Positions 18,271-27,631 of a stretch of DNA of 64,000 nt are shown piece by piece (position 1 is the stretch's first letter; every line of letters begins with the position of its first letter). Origin of the DNA: an uncultured Anderseniella sp. GTDB taxonomy: Bacteria; Pseudomonadota; Alphaproteobacteria; Rhizobiales; Aestuariivirgaceae. The translations under genes and the position numbers were made by a program. Location of the stretch: positions 930,001 through 994,000 of the forward strand of contig CANKYU010000002.1 of assembly GCA_947488295.1 (NCBI GenBank), read 5' to 3'. The notes beneath the pieces were generated by a model. That model was not told where the DNA came from. It ran no database searches and worked only from the letters and a program-made list of their open reading frames with translations.

Positions 18271-20292
18271 TTACGCGGTCAAACGCCGTGCCAGTGCTGC
18301 ACGTTTGCCACTGAACTCCCGCAACATCCTGATCAGAAGATCCTCGTTGCTACAAGGTTTGCCGATCAGGAAACCCTGCATGGACTGACATCCTTCTTCA
18401 CGAAGAAAAGTGATGTGCTCTTCGGTCTGTACGCCCTCGGCAATGATTTTGCAGCCCATCTGCATGCCCATGTTTATGATGGTGCGGGTGACAAGGGCGG
18501 CCTGCTCATTGCGGTTGCAATCCTCGATGAACGACCTGTCGATCTTGATCTTGTCAAACGGGAAGGCAATCAGCGTTGAAAGAGACGAAAACCCGGTACC
18601 GAAATCATCAAGCGCGATTGAAACACCAAGAGTTTTCAAGCCTCGCAGAACATGTAGTGCGCGAACCTTGTCGTCGATCAGGACATTTTCGGTAACTTCC
18701 AGCTCCAGCCGCTCGGCAGGCAGACCTGAATCGTGCAATGCCCGGCGCACCACCTCAACGAGGTTGGAATCGCGAATTTGAACAGGAGAAACATTTACAG
18801 AGACCGTCAGGGGTCGTGGCCAGTGCGCAGCTATCTGACAGGCATTCTCCAGAACAACCTGACCCAGTCTGGTGATCAGGCCGCGTTCCTCGGCAATCGG
18901 TATAAATGTGGCCGGTGATATGATCCCGAGTTTGGGGTGGGTCCATCTCGCCAGGGCTTCATGTCCCGTGATGGTGCCGGTTTCCACATCAGCCTGAATC
19001 TGGAAATGGACATCTATGTCTCCGGAATCAACAGCAACCCTGAGTTCCTGCCCCAGCATACGTGCCTCACGGATTTTCCTGTCCATCTCCTCGTTGAACA
19101 CCTGGATCTGTCCGGTTGTCTGATGCTTTGCCCGGTACATCGCCGTGTCTGCGTTGGACAGCAGCTCTTCGGCATTGCGGCCGTGTTCCGGGTATCGGGC
19201 GACACCGATGCTGAGCCCGACCTGGAGCTCAATTCCATCGATGTGCATAACACGTCCGACGCACTCGACAAGCCGGTTTGCGAGCTCCGGAATCTGGGTA
19301 TCGGCACCGCGGTCGCAGCGTTGAATTGCAACAAACTCGTCGCCACCAAGGCGCGCCAGGAAATCGCCCTTGCGACACGCCTTCTTGAACCTGCTTGTGA
19401 CCTCTTTCAGAAGGACGTCGCCGGTGTGATGACCGTAGACATCATTGACTTCCTTGAACTTGTTGAGGTCAAGGATCAGCATCTGGAATTCGTATCCCTG
19501 CTGTTCGGCGTTCTCAATTTCCGCCTCGATCCGTTCAACGAACGAATTACGGTTCGGCAAGCCTGTCAGTGAACAGTTCATCGCCAGGTGCGCCGCCTTG
19601 TTCTTGGCAGCTTCGCGTTCGCGAAGCGCTTCAATGTGCTGGGTTACATCATGAAGCAGCAGGACCATTGCGTTGTCGGCTGTGTAGGATACCTTTTTCT
19701 CGTATACCCGGTTCCTGACGTTCAGCTTTTGCTTCTCCGCCAGCATCATTTTAAGAAAAGCGTTGGTCGATTCATCACTTCGCTTGCCGGTAGCATACTC
19801 GACAATCAGTTCGAATTCCGGATTCCAGACGCTTGGAACAAGGTTCTCGTCCACCATCACAACCCCGGCATTCACGTTCTCCAGTACCGACTGGAAAATG
19901 CGCTGGCGTTGAGTATTGGCCAACGCATAACGGATTGAACGGTCCAGGATGTCGGAACGAAGGTTGATCTTGGAGATGAAGTCAGAGGCGCCTGCCTTCA
20001 GCGCGGCGTCATCTGTCGAACGGTCATTTAACCCGGTCAGCAGAATGATGGGGGTGTCGTCACCGCGTTCTCGCTGTTCCTTGATGAAATCAATCCCGGT
20101 GACGCGTCCCAGGCGGTAATCGCACAGCACAATATCAGCTTTTGCCGCGCTCAGTACTTCTGCTGCTTCGGCGGGCGAGTTTGTTGACTCGACCACGTAG
20201 CTCGACGTATCGATTTCCTTTATCAGTTCCTGGACGAGGAAAATATCGTCATCGTCGTCGTCAAGGATCAAGACGCGGGTCTTGTTCTTCAT
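18271..20292 (-). CDS. Response regulator with GGDEF and EAL domains (c-di-GMP turnover)
   Basis: A 673-residue cytoplasmic protein. The receiver domain (about 1-120) has the acidic cluster LILDDDDDD, the phosphoacceptor Asp in DIVLCDYRLG, and a lysine in the FISKI position. A PAS-like segment follows (VNAGVVMVDENLVPSVWN, about 140-230), then a diguanylate cyclase domain with SLTGLPNRNSF and intact ARLGGDEFVAI. The EAL domain has intact TGHEALARWTHPKLG, EVTENVLI and IALDDFGTGFSS. Both catalytic motifs are complete, so either synthesis or breakdown of c-di-GMP is possible. The ATG at 20292 has AGGGG upstream; a longer frame to 20343 has no ribosome site. The kinase and receiver encoded just upstream on the same strand are likely partners. 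Confidence 0.92.
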   Translation of the reverse strand: MKNKTRVLILDDDDDDIFLVQELIKEIDTSSYVVESTNSPAEAAEVLSAAKADIVLCDYRLGRVTGIDFIKEQRERGDDTPIILLTGLNDRSTDDAALKAGASDFISKINLRSDILDRSIRYALANTQRQRIFQSVLENVNAGVVMVDENLVPSVWNPEFELIVEYATGKRSDESTNAFLKMMLAEKQKLNVRNRVYEKKVSYTADNAMVLLLHDVTQHIEALREREAAKNKAAHLAMNCSLTGLPNRNSFVERIEAEIENAEQQGYEFQMLILDLNKFKEVNDVYGHHTGDVLLKEVTSRFKKACRKGDFLARLGGDEFVAIQRCDRGADTQIPELANRLVECVGRVMHIDGIELQVGLSIGVARYPEHGRNAEELLSNADTAMYRAKHQTTGQIQVFNEEMDRKIREARMLGQELRVAVDSGDIDVHFQIQADVETGTITGHEALARWTHPKLGIISPATFIPIAEERGLITRLGQVVLENACQIAAHWPRPLTVSVNVSPVQIRDSNLVEVVRRALHDSGLPAERLELEVTENVLIDDKVRALHVLRGLKTLGVSIALDDFGTGFSSLSTLIAFPFDKIKIDRSFIEDCNRNEQAALVTRTIINMGMQMGCKIIAEGVQTEEHITFLREEGCQSMQGFLIGKPCSNEDLLIRMLREFSGKRAALARRLTA

Positions 20293-20640
20293 TTCATGCC
20301 CCTTAGTTGCAAGCAGCAAGAATAGCGCGAAGACTGCATGCAAGCATTGGGTGTAACGTGAAGCCAGCTTTATTCCCTTAACGTCAGGCTGAAACAGGCC
20401 GTTTCAGCGCAACTTTCAACCGGCTTGATGAACAATGTGTTGCGCTGGAAGTTAAGATATTTCGTTGCGGGGTAACCAATGCATACAAGACTGCCGGGGC
20501 TGCCCTTCGATTGACCTGCCCGGTATCTCAGGTCAACTCCGTCAGAATGTACAAGCCCCGCCATGAATTGTCATGACGGGGCCTGTGATTTTGCAGGTTC
20601 TGAAAACCGGCAGCATTGTCCGGTCCAGGTGGACCATACG
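20293..20640. other. Intergenic region between two signalling genes
   Basis: These 348 bases separate the GGDEF-EAL gene from the single-domain receiver gene. They contain one stable hairpin (20555-20582). No convincing gene is seen; the short frames present have no family character. Confidence 0.5.
20555..20582 (-). terminator. Hairpin downstream of the kinase-receiver pair
   Basis: GCCCCGCCATGA (20555-20566) pairs with TCATGACGGGGC (20571-20582) with one mismatch and a four-base loop. It lies 59 bases past the receiver stop. The following reverse-strand bases (TTGTACATTCT) are only moderately T-rich, so it may be a weak terminator or an mRNA end-stabilising structure. Confidence 0.5.
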
Positions 20641-21090
20641 CTAGGCGTTTGCCGGGATTGCCACGATCTCGATCCAGTATTGCCTGAGCACCTTCACCAC
20701 ATCGACGAGACGGTCAAAGGTGACGGGCTTGGTGATGAACGAATTTACCCCGAGATCGTATGTCTTGAGGATATCCTCTTCGGATTTTGATGTGGTCAGC
20801 ACGACAATCGGAATGTTGCGGAGCTTGGGATCTTCCCTGATTTCCTTTAGCGCCGTGCGGCCATCTTTCTTCGGCATGTTCAGGTCCAGCAAGATGATGC
20901 CGGGCAGGGGAACGTCGCCTGTATCTGCATATTGGCCCTCTTTGCGAAGGTAGTGCATCAGTTCCTCACCATCCTTTACAAAATCAATGGGATTCATGAG
21001 CCGGGACTCCTTGAAGGCGTCCGCGATCAGCATAAGATCGTCTTCGTCATCATCAGCTATCAGGATTCTCACCGTGTCGTTCCTACTCAT
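20641..21090 (-). CDS. Single-domain response regulator (Rcp1/CheY-like)
   Basis: A 149-residue receiver with no output domain. ILIADDDEDDLML carries the acidic pocket, GIILLDLNMPKKDG the phosphoacceptor Asp, VVLTTSKSEEDI the Thr/Ser switch, and FITKPVTFDRLVDVV the conserved Lys. The extended loop between the acidic pocket and the Asp (YLRKEGQYADTGDVPLPG) is typical of Rcp1-type receivers that pair with phytochrome-like kinases. It overlaps the kinase gene by four bases and is therefore its likely phosphotransfer partner. How the signal leaves it is unknown; the GGDEF-EAL protein next door is one candidate. Confidence 0.93.
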   Translation of the reverse strand: MSRNDTVRILIADDDEDDLMLIADAFKESRLMNPIDFVKDGEELMHYLRKEGQYADTGDVPLPGIILLDLNMPKKDGRTALKEIREDPKLRNIPIVVLTTSKSEEDILKTYDLGVNSFITKPVTFDRLVDVVKVLRQYWIEIVAIPANA

Positions 21091-23072
21091 TGCAAATACT
21101 CACTTTTCTCCTGCTCAACAGGAAGATCGATAATAAAAGTTGCTCCAACATCGGGAGTGCCGTCAGCGTCAATCACGCCATTGTGGCGTTCGACGATCTT
21201 TCGGCATGTCGCCAGGCCGATGCCGGTTCCCCCGTATTCCAGGCGGCCATGCAGACGCTGGAAGATTGTGAAGATCTGGTCCTTGTATTGATTGTCAAAG
21301 CCGATGCCGTTGTCGGCCAGTTTGATGCGCCAGTATCTGACCTCACCTTTGCTGGTGCTTTTGACCGAATGGTCTTCCGCCGAAATATTGATGACCGGCT
21401 TGATGTCCGGCTTCCTGAATTTCAAGGCATTTGAGATGAGGTTCTGGAAAAGCTGACGCATCTGGATCGGATCGGCATCCAGCGTCGGCAGCTCATCAAA
21501 CGCAATCTCGCCGCCGGTTTCCTGAAGCTGAATCTGGAGGTCCGATTTTACACCTTCGATAACGTGACACAGGGACACTTTCTCAAAAGGCTTCGCGTTG
21601 GTGGTCACACGTGAGTAACCGAGCAGATCATTGATAAGCTCGCGCATCCTGAACGAGGCATTCTGCATGCGCTCGACAAACACCTTGCCCTCATCCGGCA
21701 GGCTTTCGCCGTGCTTCTTGACCAGACGGTCACCGAATGCCTCAATCTTGCGAAGCGGTTCCTGCAAATCGTGGGAAGCGACGTAGGCGAATTCCTGCAG
21801 CTCCTTGTTCGAGCGGGCGAGCTGGTTATTGTAGGCTCGCAGGCGTTCTTCGTGCCGCTCAAGCTTGGTAATGTCCTGGTAGGTTGCGATGGAGCCGCCG
21901 CCTTCCATTGGCTGGTTCATCACCGCCATGACACGACCATCGCGCAGGTATTGCTTGATTGTCGTGCGATGCGCGAGGCGATTTGGATTGTGGCGTGCTT
22001 TCAATGCCAGTTCGGCATCTTCATCGCGGTAATTGCCCAGCGAGATGCTGTATTTCATGATGTCTGAAAGAAGCATTCCGGGCTTAACCTTTTCCGGCGA
22101 AAAGCCGTACATTTCCCGGTATTGGCGGTTGCACAAGATCAAGCGCTGCTCGGCATCGAACATGCACAGGCCCTGAACCATGTTGTTAAGGGCGGTATCC
22201 AGGTGGGAACTTGTCGCGGTCAGTTCGCCTGAAATCTTTGCCACTTCCAGCTCGCGGTTTTTCAGTTCCGTGATATCTGTACGAATACCTGCCGTGCCGC
22301 CGTCCTCGGTGGGCTTCTCCATGATTCTGATCCAGCGGCCGTCCTGAAGCTGCCGTTCGTAGGCAACGCCGGGATTGCGATGGCGTTCCATCTCCTGTTC
22401 GAAGATTTCTTCTTCCGATTGCCCATTGCCGCGCAATCCATTTCGCGAAATCCCTGTCCGCAACATGGTTGCATAGTGCGCGCCCGGTTTGATCAGGTCG
22501 CTAATGTGCGGATTCAGTTCAACAAATTGTTGATTGTAGACGGTTAAGCAGTCATTGGCGTCATACACCACAAACCCATCGCCGATTGCATCCAATGCCA
22601 ACATCATCCGCGTATGGGCGAGCCGGGCGATGTGTTCCAGTGCGCTTACATCGGAGTTGCCGAGCTCGAGATGCAGGTTGTGGACAGTTTCGACAACAGA
22701 ACCGTCCGGCCTTGGATTGCGACTGATGGTAATGGTGTTGCCGTTTCGGGTCCTGAAATTGAAGTTCTGCTTGCCGTGGAGCAGGCGGGTTGTCGAGGTT
22801 TTGATCGCCTGTTCGATTTCATCATGCTCAAGTGACTGGCCGGACATCGATATCCGGATCAGTTCACGCAGGTTCAAACCTTCGCGCAGTTCACTGTCGT
22901 GATAGCCGCACAGCTCCTTGTATTTCCGGTTGAAGCTGACGAGGTTCAGCTCCGGGTCAAATACGGCGACGCCGGCGTCGATCGCATTCAGCATTTCCCA
23001 GTCCGGGGTTTTCTGCCCGTCAGAATCTGCTGGATCCGGAGTTACGCCGGAGTTCGAAGTTCTAGTGTTCAT
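21087..23072 (-). CDS. Multi-PAS sensor histidine kinase
   Basis: A 661-residue kinase without obvious membrane spans, so probably cytoplasmic. Three PAS units can be read (around NAIDAGVAVFDPELNLVSFN, LDAIGDGFVVYDANDCLTVYN and LNNMVQGLCMFDAEQRLILCN); two resemble PAS-7 domains that often lack a bound cofactor. The HisKA motif is EFAYVASHDLQEPLRKIEAF, with the N-box LFQNLISNALKF, G1 LADNGIGFD and G2 GGTGIGLATCRKIVERH. The DLQEPLRKI form is that of phytochrome-like kinases that pair with Rcp1-type receivers, and such a receiver overlaps its 3' end. The ATG at 23072 is chosen over 23102 because GGGGA lies nine bases before it. Confidence 0.92.
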   Translation of the reverse strand: MNTRTSNSGVTPDPADSDGQKTPDWEMLNAIDAGVAVFDPELNLVSFNRKYKELCGYHDSELREGLNLRELIRISMSGQSLEHDEIEQAIKTSTTRLLHGKQNFNFRTRNGNTITISRNPRPDGSVVETVHNLHLELGNSDVSALEHIARLAHTRMMLALDAIGDGFVVYDANDCLTVYNQQFVELNPHISDLIKPGAHYATMLRTGISRNGLRGNGQSEEEIFEQEMERHRNPGVAYERQLQDGRWIRIMEKPTEDGGTAGIRTDITELKNRELEVAKISGELTATSSHLDTALNNMVQGLCMFDAEQRLILCNRQYREMYGFSPEKVKPGMLLSDIMKYSISLGNYRDEDAELALKARHNPNRLAHRTTIKQYLRDGRVMAVMNQPMEGGGSIATYQDITKLERHEERLRAYNNQLARSNKELQEFAYVASHDLQEPLRKIEAFGDRLVKKHGESLPDEGKVFVERMQNASFRMRELINDLLGYSRVTTNAKPFEKVSLCHVIEGVKSDLQIQLQETGGEIAFDELPTLDADPIQMRQLFQNLISNALKFRKPDIKPVINISAEDHSVKSTSKGEVRYWRIKLADNGIGFDNQYKDQIFTIFQRLHGRLEYGGTGIGLATCRKIVERHNGVIDADGTPDVGATFIIDLPVEQEKSEYLQ

Positions 23073-23314
23073 TGTTGCCAATCCCCAATACCCGACCCTC
23101 AACTAGCACAAGTCCGTTAACGCTTGGTTTGTTTCATCGCGGTGCGTGATTTCTGAAAACATAGCTGACGTGCAGTTTGGCTGTGTAATGCACTTAAGAG
23201 TTGATTCAGAAAATTACGTTACCGAAAGAGGACCGCGGGACGGCGGAATTGAACCCAGATGCAAGACCGGCATGGCAAATGTCTGCTTGCGGCTATTTGA
23301 TATTGAGTGGGCGG

Positions 23315-25756
23315 ATGCAGGCAGACGACGAAAAAACCCTAGCCGGACTATTGCTTGCGCTAGGCGTGGTTCTGGCACTTTACGTCCCCGAATTATCGCC
23401 TTTCTTCGCACCTTATCTGCTGCCGTCGCTGTTCTTCGTAATGGTATTTTCACTGCTGCCGTTTGCGCGGATACATGCGGATAAACTACTGCGTCTGCAT
23501 CCTATCGTAATTTCGCTGATCTTGTGGCAGCAGCTCCTGTTGCCGATAGGCATCATTATTGTCGGCAAGCAGATTGGCCTGGACCATCAGATCATCTTCT
23601 TCATCGTGCTGACACTTACCAGCGGATCACTGTTCGCATCTCCGACCCTGGTGCAGCTCATGGGGCTTGATCAGCGTATTGCGGTGCAAACGGTGGTGCT
23701 GTCCACCCTCGCTGCACCGGGATTCATCTATCTGTTCTTCAACTTTCTTCACGCAGGCCCGGTTGACCTGGAGCTGTTCAAGTTCGGTGAACGACTGTTC
23801 TGGTTCCTGCTGATCCCGGTTTGCCTGTTTGTTGTTGTTCGCAAGGTTATCCGCAACTGGTCCGAGGACAGGAAAGACCAGGTGGACCGCGTCGGTAGAT
23901 GGGGCTCCGTCCTGTCATTGATTGTTTTCTGTTTTGCGCTGGAAGACGAGGTCAACGTCCACATAGCCGCAAATGCGCAGGAGGTGATCAACTACCTGTT
24001 CATCGGCATTGCGACAGCTGCGGTTGTAGCCGTTTTAACCCGTGCAGTCATGAGCCGCTTCGGGCCTCGCGCCGCGGCGACGGCAACGGTGCTGGCGAGT
24101 TTCCGCAATGTTGGTCTGACCTTCGGACTGGTGGGATCAATTGCCGGTCCGGAGGTTGCTGTCTATGTAGGCGTTTGCCAGATCCCGATGTTCTGCGCAC
24201 CGCTATTCTTCGATCTGTTTATCGGCAGGTCGCAGCACGCTCAGCTATCGGGCCGTAAAACCGCATCCCCGAAATCGACGCCGGATCCCATACCGGACAA
24301 TCAGGCCCGTGGCGCCGCAACCGGCCAGTCACCGCACCAACCCAATTCATTGGTCGCAAGCCTGCAGCAGACCGTATCAGAAAGCGAGATACCAGCAATG
24401 ATCAAGAACACCGCACATTCGCCGGAGTCCGCGAAATTGGCATATGATGGCGGCGCAGCTCTTGTGGCCAGTCTGGAAACGCAAAGCCGGACAGTCGGCA
24501 ATGCTGCTGTTTCAGATCCCGAGCCTGTTTCTGAAACACAGACCATGCAGGAAATCAAAAAGCGCATGGAGGATGCGCGCGCAGTGCTTGCCAAACTCGA
24601 GGCCGAGATGCGTGAAACGTCCGGTAAAATCGCCGGGCATCCCGGTCGTTATCTGGCCGTCTTCGCTTTGCTCGCCACGTTGGGACTTGCTGCGATCTGG
24701 CAAGGGAACCGGTACTTCTATCCGATGCTGTTCAATGACGAGATGATAGTCGAGGTTGCCGAAGCCCACACTCAGGGACGCAACTATGGCGTGTTTGATC
24801 TCAACATCAATATTCGTGATCTGCGCAATGCAACCATCGAGCGCATGACCGGCACGCCAGACCTCGTGGTTCTTGGCGCAAGTCATTGGCAGGAGGCGCA
24901 TACGGACCTGCTTCCACAATACAATTTTTATAATTCTCACGTCCATCGCGACTATTACGAGGACATGATGGCGGTAACTGAAATGTGGGTTCGCCACGAC
25001 AAGCTGCCCAAAGAGATGATCATCACCATCCGTGACAACCTGTTTACCCCGGTTTCAGAACGGACTGATTTTCTCTGGTATCCGGGCATCAAATACTACC
25101 GTGACTTTGCCAGCCGGATCGGGTTCGAACCACATGCCAGCTGGCAGACGCTGCCATACCAGACCTGGAGAGAACTGGTTTCGCTGCCGCTGCTCTGGTC
25201 GCAGGCGAAACACCAGCTGCAGTCCGATGTCATGCCGCACGCTACTGATGAACGGCAATTTGATGGACTGGATACGCTGCTTCCGGGCGGATCAATTCTT
25301 TGGTCAGGGGAACACAAACGCATGTTCACTGCCGACAGGGCGCGCGATGAAGCTCTGAAATTTGCCGCAGCCCGGCGCAATGACCCACCGAAAATTGACC
25401 CCAAGGGTCTGGTGCACATGGAAGCACTGTTCGATTTTCTCACGAAGCAGGGCGTTAAGGTGACGCTCGCCCACCCGCAGTTCAACCCGGTGTTCTGGGA
25501 TGCTGTCCAGGGCAGTCCGTATATGGACGGGTTGAGGAAAATAGAACAGATCACCCAGGACTGGTCAAAGAAATATGGCTTTGCCGTGATGGGCGGGTTT
25601 TCTCCGGACTCAGTCGGTTGCCGTGCGGAACAATATATCGATGCCGAACATGGTGATCCGGCATGCCTTGGCGCACTGCTCGCCCAGTATGATGTTGTGA
25701 ACGGCAGGACAGCGTCTGAATTCACCGTTGTCGCAAGCAGATCGAAGACCCACTGA
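23315..25756 (+). CDS. Fusion of a BASS-like 10-TM transporter domain to a periplasmic SGNH/DltD-like domain
   Basis: An 813-residue two-part protein. Residues 5-305 form about ten hydrophobic segments of the bile-acid:sodium symporter (BART) type, with SGSLFASPTLVQLMG and the typical ASFRNVGLTFGLVG. A polar linker (305-440) includes a coiled-coil stretch EIKKRMEDARAVLAKLEAEM. One more membrane span (about 442-468, LAVFALLATLGLAAIW) leads into a periplasmic domain beginning NDEMIVEVAEAHTQGRNYG with LVVLGASHWQEAH near 520, resembling the SGNH block I of DltD/AlgJ-like proteins. The next genes encode an MBOAT and a carrier protein, so it is likely the DltD-type partner of an O-acyltransferase. 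The frame opens at a TTG at 23201; the ATG at 23315 sits just before the first membrane span. Start and function are both moderately sure. Confidence 0.72.
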   Translation: MQADDEKTLAGLLLALGVVLALYVPELSPFFAPYLLPSLFFVMVFSLLPFARIHADKLLRLHPIVISLILWQQLLLPIGIIIVGKQIGLDHQIIFFIVLTLTSGSLFASPTLVQLMGLDQRIAVQTVVLSTLAAPGFIYLFFNFLHAGPVDLELFKFGERLFWFLLIPVCLFVVVRKVIRNWSEDRKDQVDRVGRWGSVLSLIVFCFALEDEVNVHIAANAQEVINYLFIGIATAAVVAVLTRAVMSRFGPRAAATATVLASFRNVGLTFGLVGSIAGPEVAVYVGVCQIPMFCAPLFFDLFIGRSQHAQLSGRKTASPKSTPDPIPDNQARGAATGQSPHQPNSLVASLQQTVSESEIPAMIKNTAHSPESAKLAYDGGAALVASLETQSRTVGNAAVSDPEPVSETQTMQEIKKRMEDARAVLAKLEAEMRETSGKIAGHPGRYLAVFALLATLGLAAIWQGNRYFYPMLFNDEMIVEVAEAHTQGRNYGVFDLNINIRDLRNATIERMTGTPDLVVLGASHWQEAHTDLLPQYNFYNSHVHRDYYEDMMAVTEMWVRHDKLPKEMIITIRDNLFTPVSERTDFLWYPGIKYYRDFASRIGFEPHASWQTLPYQTWRELVSLPLLWSQAKHQLQSDVMPHATDERQFDGLDTLLPGGSILWSGEHKRMFTADRARDEALKFAAARRNDPPKIDPKGLVHMEALFDFLTKQGVKVTLAHPQFNPVFWDAVQGSPYMDGLRKIEQITQDWSKKYGFAVMGGFSPDSVGCRAEQYIDAEHGDPACLGALLAQYDVVNGRTASEFTVVASRSKTH

Positions 25757-25807
25757 ACCAGAAAATCAGCGGGCACTGACAGGATAATCAAGGTGTAGGA
25801 CGAAACA

Positions 25808-27325
25808 ATGGTATTCAATTCATACGAGTTTATCGTCGTTTTTCTGCCAATTGCATTTGCAGTCGTAGCGCTTGCTCATGCAGTTGGCGGATGGAATGCG
25901 GCGTTTGCCGTGTTGGGGATTGCCTCCCTGGTGTTCTATGCAAACTGGGGCCCTGAGTTCCTGGGAATTCTGCTGGTTTCGATCATTTCCAACTATGTGA
26001 TCGGAAGCATCATTATACGGTCCAAGGAAAACAAGATTCAGTCGCGATCCCTGCTGGCGCTTGGTGTACTCGGCAATCTGGCTGCGCTGGGTTATTTCAA
26101 ATACACGAACTTCTTCATCGATATCGTAAATCAGACGACCGGCGCCGGTTTCAGTCACCTGAGCATAATCCTGCCAATCGGCATCTCGTTTTATACCTTC
26201 ATCCAGATCGGATACCTGATCGATGCCTACAGTGGCATGGTCAAGGAAAAGTCATTCGTCAAATACTTCACCTTCGCGTCGCTGTTTCCGTGCGTGACAG
26301 CCGGGCCGCTGGTCCTCCAGCGTGAAATCTTTCAACAGATGGAAGACCGCAAGGATGCGTTTCTGGACATGGGCCGGATTGCAGCCGGCCTGACACTGTT
26401 CACGATCGGTCTATTCAAGAAAGTGGTCTTTGCGGACAGCATCGCCAGCTATTCCGATACGGTTTTCAATGGTGTTGCAGTTGGGCAGGGACTTGATGTC
26501 GTGACCGCCTGGCTTGGGGCGCTTGCCTACTCATTCCAGCTTTATTTCGATTTCTCCGGTTATACGGACATGGCGCTTGGGCTTGGGGCGATCTTCGGGA
26601 TCATGCTGCCGCTCAATTTCAATTCCCCGTTCAAGGCAACCAGCATTTCGGAATTCTGGCAACGCTGGCACATGACGATGACCCGGTTTTTCACAAACTA
26701 CGTTTACTCCCCAATGGCCATGCAAGGCATGCGCAAAGCCGTTGCCGGCAAGTTCGGACCGGCCCGCAAGTTTATTGCCTCCGGCGCCTGGCCGATTGTT
26801 TTCACCATGCTGGTTGCAGGTATCTGGCACGGTTCAGGCTGGGTGTTCGTGATCTATGGCCTGATCCATGGTTTCGCGATTGCCATCAACAATGCCTGGC
26901 GGTATTTCAACATGCCGAAACTGGCGCCGGTCACCGGCTGGTTCCTGACAATGCTGGTGGTTGTTTGCGGACTGGTTGTATTCCGGGCGCCTGACGTGCC
27001 AACCGCCATGACGATCCTGATGGCCATGTTCGGCGGAAGTCAGTTCATTCTGCCGCAGGGACTTGAGGTTGTACAACTTGCCGTGTCCGAAGTTGCGCCG
27101 ATGATCGTGCTGTTTGGCGCAATCGTGCTGTTGATGCCGAACTCGCAGGAAATCGTTTCGAGCACGTGGATATCGACAAACGACAAGCCGGAACCAACCG
27201 GCAAATTTATCGAAAAGATACTTTGGCTGCCGCAGGCCCGCTGGGGACTGGCCGTTGCCGGTGTGTTCATCGTTTCGTTTTCGATGATCGGATCAGATTC
27301 ATCATTCTTGTATTATCAATTCTAA
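25808..27325 (+). CDS. MBOAT-family O-acyltransferase (AlgI/DltB type)
   Basis: A 505-residue polytopic inner-membrane acyltransferase. Hallmarks are LPIGISFYTFIQIGYLIDAY, FPCVTAGPLVLQREIF, YFDFSGYTDMALGLGAIFG, FNSPFKATSISEFWQRWHMT, and the histidine region GIWHGSGWVFVIYGLIHG (about 339-356) that holds the catalytic His. MBOAT proteins move an acyl group from a cytosolic donor through the membrane to an extracytoplasmic acceptor; DltB uses aminoacyl-DltC as donor. It follows the BASS-SGNH gene by 51 bases with an AGGA ribosome site and precedes a carrier-protein gene, giving the DltD-B-C set. An alginate-type acetylase is the other reading, but that would not need a carrier protein. Confidence 0.9.
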   Translation: MVFNSYEFIVVFLPIAFAVVALAHAVGGWNAAFAVLGIASLVFYANWGPEFLGILLVSIISNYVIGSIIIRSKENKIQSRSLLALGVLGNLAALGYFKYTNFFIDIVNQTTGAGFSHLSIILPIGISFYTFIQIGYLIDAYSGMVKEKSFVKYFTFASLFPCVTAGPLVLQREIFQQMEDRKDAFLDMGRIAAGLTLFTIGLFKKVVFADSIASYSDTVFNGVAVGQGLDVVTAWLGALAYSFQLYFDFSGYTDMALGLGAIFGIMLPLNFNSPFKATSISEFWQRWHMTMTRFFTNYVYSPMAMQGMRKAVAGKFGPARKFIASGAWPIVFTMLVAGIWHGSGWVFVIYGLIHGFAIAINNAWRYFNMPKLAPVTGWFLTMLVVVCGLVVFRAPDVPTAMTILMAMFGGSQFILPQGLEVVQLAVSEVAPMIVLFGAIVLLMPNSQEIVSSTWISTNDKPEPTGKFIEKILWLPQARWGLAVAGVFIVSFSMIGSDSSFLYYQF

Positions 27326-27391
27326 AGTCAGCAATTTTGTTAGTCGTTCCGTAACGGGCGACTGGCAATCTGGAAAAAAAAGGGACCGACA

Positions 27392-27631
27392 ATGAGACTT
27401 TTCGAAACAGTAGCAAGCGTACTTAACATTGACGCAAATACACTGACCAACAAATCCAACGGCCGCAATACGGAGAACTGGGACTCGTTGCGTCATATCG
27501 AGTTGATACTCGCTGTGGAAACAGCCTTTGGGGTGACTTTCGACATGTCTGAAATGGTCTCAATGCAAGACCTTGGCGACATGCGTGCGCTGCTGATTGA
27601 AAAGGGCGTCACGCTGGATCAGGCCGCCTGA
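27392..27631 (+). CDS. Acyl/aminoacyl carrier protein
   Basis: A 79-residue four-helix carrier. The 4'-phosphopantetheine site is Ser32 in ENWDSLRHIELILAVE, and the helix III region is FGVTFDMSEMVSM. It is not the fatty-acid AcpP (which reads GADSLDTVE); the WDSLRHIEL form is typical of dedicated carriers next to adenylation and acyltransferase genes. The ATG has AGGGACCGACA before it. It is the last gene of the MBOAT unit, 66 bases after it, and is the natural acceptor for the serine-coded adenylation protein at 15829, which has no carrier of its own. That pairing is inference. Confidence 0.9.
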   Translation: MRLFETVASVLNIDANTLTNKSNGRNTENWDSLRHIELILAVETAFGVTFDMSEMVSMQDLGDMRALLIEKGVTLDQAA

